Assembly: GCA_021641325.1 (NCBI GenBank)
Contig: JAJXPD010000123.1
Span: 1 to 5,089 of the forward strand
DNA length: 5,089 nucleotides
Direction of reading: 5' to 3'
From: Opitutales bacterium
GTDB taxonomy: Bacteria > Verrucomicrobiota > Verrucomicrobiia > Opitutales > Intestinicryptomonadaceae
Positions 1-5,089 of the stretch are shown one piece after another (the first letter of the stretch is position 1; every line of letters starts with the position of its first letter). The position numbers and the translations under genes are program-made. Under the pieces are notes generated by a model that was given only the letters and a program-made list of their open reading frames with translations, ran no database searches and was not told where the DNA came from.

Positions 1-494
1 ATATTGCGTGCTGGGCGGGCGTCGTTTACATAATGTTGGCGGTAGGCGCGGTGGGTTCGTTCATTCCCGTCGTTCCGGGGCCGCTCCTTGCGGGGCTTGC
101 GGTTTTATGCTTCAAGATTTTCGTTCCGTCGGCGGAAATTTCTTGGTGGCTTGCGGGCGCAGCGGTTGCGGTTGCGGTTTTTGCGCAGCTTGTGGACATT
201 TTTGCGTCGTGGATAGGCGCAAAGAAATTCGGGGCTACGTGGCGCGGCGTTTTCGGCGCGTTCGTCGGCGTGTTTGCGGGCATGCTGATTCCCCCGCCAA
301 TGCTTTGGATTTTCATTGCGCCGCTGTTTTTTGCGCTCGCGTTCGAGCTTTTCGGCGGGGCGTCTTGGCGCGACGCGACGCGCGCGGGCATCGGAGCGTT
401 TCTGGGGACGGTGTTCGCGTCGGTCTTCAAGTTTTTGAGCGTGGTGTTTCTCGCGCTCTGGTTTTCGCTTGAAATCGGCAGAATATATTTTTAG
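1..494 (+). CDS. DUF456 family membrane protein, 5' end cut by window edge
   Basis: The reading frame is open from base 3 with no start visible that must be the true one, so the N-terminus probably lies outside the window; 163 residues are visible, close to the usual full length of about 160 for this family, so little is missing. The ATG at 33 is in frame but falls inside a hydrophobic segment, which argues against it as the start. The visible part is almost wholly hydrophobic, with several membrane segments (roughly residues 27-40, 47-70, 82-95, 98-117 and 128-158 of the visible part). The signature is the GSFIPVVPGPLLAG stretch (residues 18-31), followed by IGAKKFGATWRGVFGAFVG (71-89), matching the Gly/Pro-rich repeats of DUF456 (COG2839). 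The family is an inner-membrane protein of unknown function. It ends 16 bases before the stop of the convergent unknown gene, and no hairpin terminator is seen between them. Confidence 0.8.
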   Translation, partial: IACWAGVVYIMLAVGAVGSFIPVVPGPLLAGLAVLCFKIFVPSAEISWWLAGAAVAVAVFAQLVDIFASWIGAKKFGATWRGVFGAFVGVFAGMLIPPPMLWIFIAPLFFALAFELFGGASWRDATRAGIGAFLGTVFASVFKFLSVVFLALWFSLEIGRIYF

Positions 495-510
495 TTGCTT
501 TGCCTCGCGG

Positions 511-1434
511 CTATTTTTCGGCGCGTTTTGCGAAGTCGGCGGGGGAGTTCGGCGCGGCGGCGTTTCCGTTTGACGACAGGAAAATTCCGCCGTCCTCCGA
601 GTATGCCGAAAGCCCGAAATTCCGCGCAATTCGGGCGCGGGCGGGGAGTGCCGCGACGGCGTCGCCGAACTTGGCGTCGGCGATTCCCAGCCGCTCCCTT
701 TCGGCGTCCGACAAAATCCGCGCGCCAGATTCCTCCAAGACTTTGCGGATTTCCGCTTCGGGCGCATTGGCGGCAAACCAGAACCGCGCGGAGGTCTTTT
801 CGAAAAACGCGATGTAGTCCTTGCCGTGCTTCAGCCCCGTTTTGCGCAGGGCGGCGCGGAGGTCGATTTCCGATTCGGCGGGCGGCATTGCCACCGGCGA
901 GTATACTTGGATTTCGTTTTCGGGAGCGGGGAGGGCGGCGGCTATTTTGCGCGTAAGCCGCAGGCTTGGGTCGCGCGCAAGCCTCAGGAAAACGTCGCGC
1001 CCCGACTTCGCCCGCTCGACGGCGTCTTCCGCGTTTTCGGCGTCGGATTTCGACGCGTCGAAAACCGCGTTTTTCGGGAGCGCGGGGGGCGTATTTTTTT
1101 CGGTAAAATCGAGGTATCGCAATGTTTCGTAGGGGATTTTTGCGAAGCCGAATTCGCCCGCGTATCCGCGCGATTTTTTGAATGCTTCTGCGATTTTCCC
1201 CCGCACTGCGGGCAGGTTGAAAAGGCATTTTGGGTGCAGCCCCGCGCCGAACGCGAATTTGAGGTATTTGAAAATTCCGAACGGCGCGTCCGCGCCCGCC
1301 TTAATCCACAACGCCCGTCCGCTCGAAAGCGACGCCCCGTAGGAGGCTTCGGTTCTGGCGCAATGCGCGGCGGCTGCGGCTATTTCGCGCCCGTCGGCTT
1401 CGATTTCGTCTATGTAAATGAAGATTTTTGCCAT
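511..1434 (-). CDS. hypothetical protein, 307 residues, family not recognised
   Basis: I do not recognise this protein. It starts MAKIFIYIDEIEADGREIA and is soluble-looking, with no signal peptide and no clear membrane segment. It is rich in Ala, Glu, Lys and Arg. Visible blocks are an aromatic/Gly-rich part at about residues 51-73 (PFGIFKYLKFAFGAGLHPKC), a charged, probably helical middle (128-165), and a C-terminal segment RIARNFGLSAYSEDGGIFLSS (268-288) that looks like a folded, possibly conserved tail. Only two cysteines are present (25 and 70). Codon use resembles the neighbours, and the frame is uninterrupted for 308 codons, so I think it is real. The ATG at 1434 lies directly after the T-run of the hairpin at 1435-1463 and has no Shine-Dalgarno sequence. 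The next gene upstream on the same strand is the MFS transporter, 53 bases away, so it may be a readthrough partner or have its own promoter. No function is proposed. Confidence 0.75.
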   Translation of the reverse strand: MAKIFIYIDEIEADGREIAAAAAHCARTEASYGASLSSGRALWIKAGADAPFGIFKYLKFAFGAGLHPKCLFNLPAVRGKIAEAFKKSRGYAGEFGFAKIPYETLRYLDFTEKNTPPALPKNAVFDASKSDAENAEDAVERAKSGRDVFLRLARDPSLRLTRKIAAALPAPENEIQVYSPVAMPPAESEIDLRAALRKTGLKHGKDYIAFFEKTSARFWFAANAPEAEIRKVLEESGARILSDAERERLGIADAKFGDAVAALPARARIARNFGLSAYSEDGGIFLSSNGNAAAPNSPADFAKRAEK

Positions 1435-1463
1435 AAAAAAGTCCGTCGTTTGACGGACTTTTT
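1435..1463 (-). terminator. intrinsic terminator after the MFS transporter, possibly bidirectional
   Basis: A perfect 7-bp GC-rich stem, GTCCGTC (1441-1447) and GACGGAC (1452-1458), closes a 4-base loop. It is flanked by six A (1435-1440) and five T (1459-1463), so the stem can extend by A-T pairs and a U-run follows on either strand. On the minus strand it lies 24 bases after the transporter stop codon, the expected place for its terminator. No + strand gene reads into it nearby. On the minus strand the U-run is immediately followed by the ATG of the unknown gene. Confidence 0.85.
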
Positions 1464-1487
1464 CGCATTAAGCCGCGCGTTTTTCAA

Positions 1488-2639
1488 TTACATTTTTACT
1501 CCGTTTTTAGAGCACGCAAGGAACGCGAGGTACGCCATGCATAGCAGAAGCACCGCGACAGCCCCCGTCTGCGAGCCTGTCGCGTCGGACGCCGCGCCCA
1601 TGACGAGCGGGAAAATTCCGCCGCCCGCAATCCCCATGACCATCAGCCCCGAAATTTCGTTCTTCCTGTCGGGCAGAATTTGCAGAGCGCGGGAGAATAT
1701 AATTGAAAACACGTTTGCGTTGCCGACGCCCACAAGCGCGATGCACGCAAAAATCGCGGTTGTGTCGTCGGTAAAAAACAGAGCGGCACTTGCGGCAATC
1801 ATCAGCGCGACGCTTGCCACGAAGAATTTTTGCGGCGACATTTTCGTCAAAATCACCGCTCCCGCGAACGCCGCCACGGTCTTGCTTAAAAAGTACAGGC
1901 TTGTTGCGTAGCCCGCCTCCGAAAGCGGAAGCCCCGCCTTTTCCATGAGGATTTTCGGGGCGGTGATGTTGACGCCGACGTCGATTCCCACATGCACGAG
2001 TATCCCGCAGAAAAGCGCGAGAATTGCGCCGTCTTTGAGGAGTCCGAAGCATTCGCCGAACGACGAGTTTTTCGCGGGCGCGCTTTCCCCGATTTTCGAG
2101 CACGCAAGCCAGACCGCCGGCACGAGCGACACCGCCGCGAAAACGGGGTAGGCCGCCCGCCATTCGTCGAAATTTTTTGCGCTCCAAATCACCGCCGCGG
2201 GCAGCGCGAACGACGCTATGCTCTTGACGAACTGCCCGAGCGTTATTCCGCTTGCAAGCCTTTCCGGCGGCACGATGTCGGCGACGAGCGGGTTCACCGA
2301 AACCTGCAGCATTGTGTTGCCGATTCCGAGCAGCGCGAACGAAAAGAGCATCGACGGGAAGGAGTAGTCGAGCATGGGCGCGAGCATTGCGACGGTCGTC
2401 GCCGCGACGCTCAGCGCGACAGTCTTGCGGCGTCCGAGCCTGTTCATGAGCATGCCCGTGGGCAGCGACAGCACCAGAAACCAGACGAACAGCATTGCCC
2501 CCAGCATGTTCGCCGACGTGTCAGACAGCCCGAAGTCGGCCTTAATGTAGTTCGACGAAATGCCGATTAAATCCACATAGCCCATGACGAAAAATGCCGC
2601 CAAAACGGGCGCAAATAATAGAGTGCTTTTGTTTTTCAT
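1488..2639 (-). CDS. MFS transporter, FucP-like sugar permease type
   Basis: This is a 383-residue major facilitator protein of the inner membrane, predicted to have about 12 helices and to carry a small solute, probably a sugar, by proton symport. The N-terminal helix carries FFVMGYVDLIG (about residues 16-26), with an Asp where FucP-type symporters have a coupling acid. The loop after helix 2 has the MFS signature PTGMLMNRLGRRKT (about 60-73). LLGIGNTMLQVSVNPLVADI (about 103-122) matches the fourth/fifth-helix block with the NP motif typical of FucP-like permeases, and GLMVMGIAGGGIFPLVMG (about 331-348) matches the equivalent block in the second half. Length is normal for MFS. I chose the ATG at 2639 because the MKNKSTLLFAPVLAAFF start fits the family; a TTG at 2690 would add 17 unlikely polar residues. 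It is divergent from rpsT and ends before a strong terminator. The substrate cannot be told from sequence. Confidence 0.85.
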   Translation of the reverse strand: MKNKSTLLFAPVLAAFFVMGYVDLIGISSNYIKADFGLSDTSANMLGAMLFVWFLVLSLPTGMLMNRLGRRKTVALSVAATTVAMLAPMLDYSFPSMLFSFALLGIGNTMLQVSVNPLVADIVPPERLASGITLGQFVKSIASFALPAAVIWSAKNFDEWRAAYPVFAAVSLVPAVWLACSKIGESAPAKNSSFGECFGLLKDGAILALFCGILVHVGIDVGVNITAPKILMEKAGLPLSEAGYATSLYFLSKTVAAFAGAVILTKMSPQKFFVASVALMIAASAALFFTDDTTAIFACIALVGVGNANVFSIIFSRALQILPDRKNEISGLMVMGIAGGGIFPLVMGAASDATGSQTGAVAVLLLCMAYLAFLACSKNGVKM

Positions 2640-2640
2640 A

Positions 2641-2658
2641 GTTAGTTGAACGATTAAC
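2641..2658. promoter_or_regulatory. imperfect 18-bp palindrome next to the transporter start, possible operator
   Basis: GTTAGTTG (2641-2648) and CGATTAAC (2651-2658) form an inverted repeat with 6 of 8 positions matching, around a central AA. It sits just downstream of the candidate promoter and one base upstream of the transporter ATG, the position expected for a repressor site on a sugar-transporter gene. No regulator gene is in the window. The match is short enough to be chance. Confidence 0.25.
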
Positions 2659-2661
2659 GGG

Positions 2662-2690
2662 ATTTTTGAAAATTTCCTCCGCTTTGTCAA
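2662..2690 (-). promoter_or_regulatory. candidate sigma-70-type promoter for the MFS transporter
   Basis: On the minus strand a perfect TTGACA lies at 2690-2685, followed 17 bases later by AAAAAT at 2667-2662, which matches 4 of 6 bases of TATAAT. It is preceded by an A/T-rich stretch that could serve as an UP element. The transporter ATG at 2639 lies 22 bases past the -10 box, giving a short leader. The -35 box is good and the -10 box is poor. If the host uses a Bacteroidota-type sigma factor with different boxes, this match would be chance. Confidence 0.35.
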
Positions 2691-2837
2691 TTTTTATTTG
2701 CCGCGCATGGGGCGTTCGGGGGGAAAAAATAAAAAAAAACGAAAAACGGCGGAATTTTTCTTGCGTTTTGATTAAAAAACGAATTTCTTTGTGAGCTTCA
2801 AAATACAGATTTTGCAGAATTTCTTTAAATACTAATC

Positions 2838-3095
2838 ATGGCAAACAACAAATCATCGAAAAAAGACATACGCAGAACCGAAACACGCACACTGCGCAAT
2901 CGCAAGGCGGCAAGCCGCATCAAGACTTTGGCGAAGAACGCCGCGGCGAGCACCGACCTCGAATCCCTTAAAAAGAACGGAGCCGCGTTGGCTTCGGCTA
3001 TGGACAAGGCCGTAAAAAGCGGCATCGTCCACCCCAACAAGGTAGCGCGCACGAAGAGCCGCCTCGCGAAGGCAGCCGCAAAGCTCGCCAAGTAG
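2838..3095 (+). CDS. rpsT: 30S ribosomal protein S20 (bS20)
   Basis: This 85-residue, strongly basic protein is bS20, a primary binder of 16S rRNA in assembly of the small ribosomal subunit. The N-terminus MANNKSSKKDIRRTETRTLRNR (1-22) and the C-terminal signature IVHPNKVARTKSRLAKAAAK (63-82) are diagnostic. Length is typical for the family (about 85-90). It is all-helical in known structures, and the Ala/Lys-rich make-up seen here agrees. The ATG at 2838 gives the standard MAN start. The gene is divergent from the transporter and closed by its own terminator 15 bases after the stop, so it looks monocistronic. In other bacteria S20 represses its own translation; no such element is evident here. 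An AT-rich leader without a Shine-Dalgarno sequence precedes it. Confidence 0.97.
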   Translation: MANNKSSKKDIRRTETRTLRNRKAASRIKTLAKNAAASTDLESLKKNGAALASAMDKAVKSGIVHPNKVARTKSRLAKAAAKLAK

Positions 3096-3110
3096 GGCAA
3101 TGTTTTGAAC

Positions 3111-3144
3111 TTCGGCTTCGGTATTCTCCGAAGCCGAAATTTTT
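3111..3144 (+). terminator. intrinsic terminator of rpsT
   Basis: A perfect 11-bp stem, TTCGGCTTCGG (3111-3121) and CCGAAGCCGAA (3128-3138), closes a 6-base loop and is followed by a T-run (3140-3144). It lies 15 bases after the rpsT stop and separates rpsT from the downstream operon. Confidence 0.93.
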
Positions 3145-3215
3145 ATACGAGCTTTCCCCAAACTGCCGCCCGCCGATACTCTATTTATCCGCAGCACGCA
3201 GGGCGCAAAACGGCA

Positions 3216-3653
3216 ATGGACGACATTCTTATCAGAGCCGAAGTTTTGGACGTGTGTCCGTCTCCGTACGGATACGCGGTTTTTTTGCGCGCCGACAAAA
3301 AAATTTTCGTGATTTATGTGGACAGGGCGCGCGGAATGAACATGCAAAGTGCGTTGTCGGGCATGAAGTCGGAGCGGCCGCTTACGTTCGAGTTCGTGTC
3401 GCAAATGCTCGACGCGCTCGAATGCTCCGTAAAAAGCGTCGTAATCTACCACGTTGACGACGGCACTTTCTTCACCCATGTGAATATTGTCATGAAAAAC
3501 GAGCTTGGCGAAAAAATCGCCGAGGTCGACGGACGCCCCAGCGACACAATCGCGCTTGCGCTCCGCGCGGGCGCGCCGATTTTCGTGGCGCGGAAGGTTC
3601 TCGATTCCGTCGCCGACATGGGGGAGGCGTTCAAAAAAATCAAGGGCGCATAG
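3216..3653 (+). CDS. BFN (bifunctional nuclease, DUF151) domain protein
   Basis: This 145-residue protein consists of a single BFN/DUF151 domain. Hallmarks are ERPLTFEFVSQMLDALE (53-69), the strand pair VVIYHVDDGTFFTHVNIVM (75-93), and above all VDGRPSDTIALALRAGAPIFVARKVL (104-129), the family signature with RPSD followed by PI(F/Y)VA. The domain is named for plant and bacterial members reported to have nuclease activity, but for most bacterial members the role is unproven. No signal peptide is seen, so it should be cytosolic. The frame is open upstream to 3105, but that extension would cross the rpsT terminator and add 37 unrelated residues. ATG 3216 gives the family-like start MDDILIRAEVLDV. 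It is the first gene of a likely operon, 6 bases before the dihydrouridine synthase. I found no convincing promoter between 3145 and 3215. Confidence 0.9.
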   Translation: MDDILIRAEVLDVCPSPYGYAVFLRADKKIFVIYVDRARGMNMQSALSGMKSERPLTFEFVSQMLDALECSVKSVVIYHVDDGTFFTHVNIVMKNELGEKIAEVDGRPSDTIALALRAGAPIFVARKVLDSVADMGEAFKKIKGA

Positions 3654-3659
3654 TTTTTC

Positions 3660-4697
3660 ATGGCAGACGCGCCGTTCTCCCGAAATTCGAAAAAGGTGTC
3701 GTTCCTCGCGCCCATGCAGGACATCACCGACGCTGGCTTCATGCGGGCGGTTTCCGAGCGCGGTGCGCCCGATTTCGCCATAGCAGAGTACTTCCGAATC
3801 CACGAGTATTACGAGCTTGAGCCGCACATTCTCGAATCGGTTTTGCTGAACCCGCAACGCGTGTGCGCCCAGTTCATCGGCGAAAACACCGAGTACATTT
3901 CCAAGGCAATAGCGCAAATCAGAAACTGCTATCCGCAGATAAAAATGCTCGACCTCAACTTGGGGTGCCCCGCGCCGAAAGTGTACCGCAAAAACGTGGG
4001 CGGCGGGCTTTTGCGCGACATTCCCAAAATCGCCGAAATTCTGCGCGTCATGCGCTCCGAGTGGGACGGCTGCCTTAGCGTGAAAATGCGCACGGGCTTC
4101 GATTCGGACGAAAGGTTCGCCGAGATTTTCGAAACGGTTCTCGCGGGCAAACCCGATTTCATAACAATCCACGCCCGCACCGTGAAACAGCTTTACAAGG
4201 GCGTTCCGAACTATTCGAAAATTGCCGAAGCCGTGCGCATGTGCGACATTCCGATAATTGCAAACGGCGACATTTCGGGCGCGAAAAAGGCGCGGGAGAT
4301 TATCGAATCGACGGGCTGCGCGGGCGTCATGTGCGGGCGGCACGCCGTCAGGAATCCGTGGATATTCAGGCAGATTGCCGAAGAGCTTGCGGGAGTGCCC
4401 GCGTTCGAGCCGACTCTCGCCGACGTGCGCGGCTATGTTGACGCCCTGCGGGCGAACATCGAGGCGTCGTCCGACCGCATGAAGTACGCAGACTCGCGCC
4501 TGAAAAAATTTCTGAATTTTGTGGGGACTGCCATCGACCCCGACGGCGCGTTCCTCTACAAAATGCGCCGCGCAAAGGGCATGGACTCGCTTTTGAAAGT
4601 CTGCGACGAGTTTATGCTCGACGGCGGCAACGCGCAAAAAATCTTCCCGCAAGAGCCTTACGCGGGCGTATGCTCGCGCCCGAACCACGAGCTATGA
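3660..4697 (+). CDS. dus: tRNA-dihydrouridine synthase (Dus family)
   Basis: This is an FMN-dependent enzyme that reduces specific uridines of tRNA to dihydrouridine, using NADPH in known members. The 345 residues cover a TIM barrel and the C-terminal helical domain, a normal length. Visible motifs are FLAPMQDITDAGFMRAV (15-31), CAQFIGENTEYISKA (69-83), LDLNLGCPAPKVYRKNVGGGLL (97-118) with the catalytic Cys at 103, SVKMRTGFD (140-148), ITIHARTVKQLYKGVPNY (169-186) with His171, IIANGDI (199-205), and GVMCGRHAVRNPWIF (222-236), the phosphate/FMN-binding end. All expected key residues are present, so it should be active. Which tRNA position it modifies cannot be told; the sequence is not a plain DusB, and the AEYFRI block at 42-47 has a DusC-like flavour. 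It starts 6 bases after the BFN stop, and its own stop overlaps the next start in ATGA, so translation is probably coupled. Confidence 0.93.
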   Translation: MADAPFSRNSKKVSFLAPMQDITDAGFMRAVSERGAPDFAIAEYFRIHEYYELEPHILESVLLNPQRVCAQFIGENTEYISKAIAQIRNCYPQIKMLDLNLGCPAPKVYRKNVGGGLLRDIPKIAEILRVMRSEWDGCLSVKMRTGFDSDERFAEIFETVLAGKPDFITIHARTVKQLYKGVPNYSKIAEAVRMCDIPIIANGDISGAKKAREIIESTGCAGVMCGRHAVRNPWIFRQIAEELAGVPAFEPTLADVRGYVDALRANIEASSDRMKYADSRLKKFLNFVGTAIDPDGAFLYKMRRAKGMDSLLKVCDEFMLDGGNAQKIFPQEPYAGVCSRPNHEL

Positions 4698-5089
4698 ACG
4701 CCGAAATAGAAAGGCTTTCGAAGAAAATCACGCCCGAACGCTACGCAAAAATGCTCCGCGTTTTGGACATGCGCACGCGCAAGCTCGCCGTCGTTTTGGA
4801 GGACGTCTACCAGCCGCACAACGCCGCCGCCGTGCTCCGCAGTTGCGACGCATTCGGCATTCAGGACGCGTATTTTATCGAAAACAAATACCTCGACAGA
4901 ATAAGCGGGAGCGTCGATACTGGCGCGTCGAAGTGGCTGACCCTGCGCAGGTACGTTTGCGCCGAGGCCGTGGTTCCCAAAAACGGGATTTCAAAAAAGC
5001 ACATTATCTCCCGCGCCGCCGAGGAAAACACCGCACGCGCCCTGCGCGACCTGCGCTCGCGCGGCTACCGCATTGCCGCCGCCGCCGCC
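4694..5089 (+). CDS. trmH: TrmH-like tRNA (guanosine-2'-O)-methyltransferase, 3' end cut by window edge
   Basis: The first 132 residues are visible and the frame is open to the window end. RYAKMLRVLDMRTRKLAVVLEDVYQPHNAAAVLRSCDAFGIQDAYFIE (17-63) carries the SpoU/TrmH motif 1, with Asn43 and Arg49 at the positions of the conserved RNA-binding Asn and catalytic Arg. GASKWL (77-82) matches the TrmH-type block, and ALRDLRSRGYRIAA (116-129) matches the helix-strand before the knotted SAM site, which lies outside the window. TrmH methylates the ribose of G18 in the tRNA D-loop using SAM. A different SpoU-family methyltransferase such as an rRNA enzyme is possible but fits less well, because the short N-terminal extension lacks the L30-like domain of RlmB. 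The ATG overlaps the dihydrouridine synthase stop by four bases. The visible end has five GCC codons in a row (5075-5089), giving an Ala run. Confidence 0.82.
   Translation, partial: MNAEIERLSKKITPERYAKMLRVLDMRTRKLAVVLEDVYQPHNAAAVLRSCDAFGIQDAYFIENKYLDRISGSVDTGASKWLTLRRYVCAEAVVPKNGISKKHIISRAAEENTARALRDLRSRGYRIAAAAA

Larger units (their letters stand above)
2640..2837. other. AT-rich divergent intergenic region between the MFS gene and rpsT
   Basis: This 198-base spacer separates two divergent genes and so should hold both promoters. It contains a run of six G then A-tracts (2718-2746, including nine A at 2731-2739), which would be expected to bend DNA. A weak hairpin, GAAAAA (2741-2746) with TTTTTC (2755-2760), lies within it. 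On the rpsT side I could not find a -35/-10 pair that I trust, although TTGTGA (2789-2794) and TTAAAT (2825-2830) are present. The bases before the rpsT ATG are A/T-rich and carry no Shine-Dalgarno sequence. Confidence 0.6.

Noticed and set aside
502..520. Small hairpin GCC-TCGC-GGC followed by TATTTTTC between the convergent genes
   Set aside because: The stem is only three base pairs and overlaps the stop codon of the minus-strand gene, too weak to call a terminator.
826..1911. A 361-codon + strand open frame opposite the unknown gene and the end of the transporter
   Set aside because: It spans the intergenic terminator and is antisense to the clearly real transporter. Its composition is Arg/Phe/Gly-rich and it matches no family I know.
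3105..3215. Upstream extension of the BFN gene from a TTG at 3105
   Set aside because: It would be translated through the rpsT terminator hairpin and adds 37 residues absent from the BFN family; ATG 3216 gives the expected N-terminus.
2853..4688. A 611-codon open frame on the minus strand, opposite rpsT, the BFN gene and dus
   Set aside because: It covers three well-identified genes on the other strand, including across the rpsT terminator. Its product is a His/Arg/Val-rich shadow with no recognisable domain, as expected from strong GC bias at third positions.
5075..5089. GCC triplet repeat at the window end
   Set aside because: It is five Ala codons in the frame of the TrmH-like gene in a GC-rich genome; the window cut makes it look more striking than it is.
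1..5089. tRNA or rRNA genes, insertion sequences, CRISPR repeats, phage or defence genes
   Set aside because: I looked for cloverleaf-like sequences, direct repeat arrays, transposase-like frames and terminal inverted repeats and saw none; the space is filled by the genes listed.

Overview
This is an ordinary chromosomal segment from a moderately GC-rich bacterium. It carries six genes plus a truncated one at an edge, seven protein-coding genes in all, and no mobile element, CRISPR array or RNA gene that I can see. The coding regions are GC-rich, while the 198-base spacer at 2640-2837 is strongly AT-rich. None of the five starts visible as ATG after a spacer has a convincing Shine-Dalgarno sequence. 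The sugar-permease-like transporter resembles the kind common in Bacteroidota and the PVC group. A Verrucomicrobiota/PVC-type host is my tentative guess; the sequence does not settle it.

Left part (1-1434): the C-terminal bulk of a DUF456 membrane protein runs on the + strand to 494. It converges on a minus-strand gene (511-1434) for a 307-residue soluble protein that I do not recognise. Middle (1435-2837): a strong hairpin terminator at 1435-1463 follows a minus-strand MFS transporter of the FucP-like type (1488-2639). Its T-run touches the ATG of the unknown gene. The transporter is divergent from rpsT, and the AT-rich spacer between them must hold both promoters. One promoter candidate and one imperfect palindrome can be seen on the transporter side.

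Right part (2838-5089): rpsT (ribosomal protein bS20) is closed by a textbook intrinsic terminator at 3111-3144. It is followed by a tight + strand run: a BFN/DUF151 'bifunctional nuclease' domain protein, a tRNA-dihydrouridine synthase, and the first 132 residues of a TrmH-like tRNA 2'-O-methyltransferase. The gaps are 6 bases and then a 4-base ATGA overlap, so these three are probably one operon centred on tRNA modification, next to a ribosomal protein gene.

I found no evidence of a new biological system. The points most worth a second look are the unrecognised 307-residue protein, the terminator that abuts its start codon, and the coupling of a BFN-domain protein to two tRNA-modifying enzymes.
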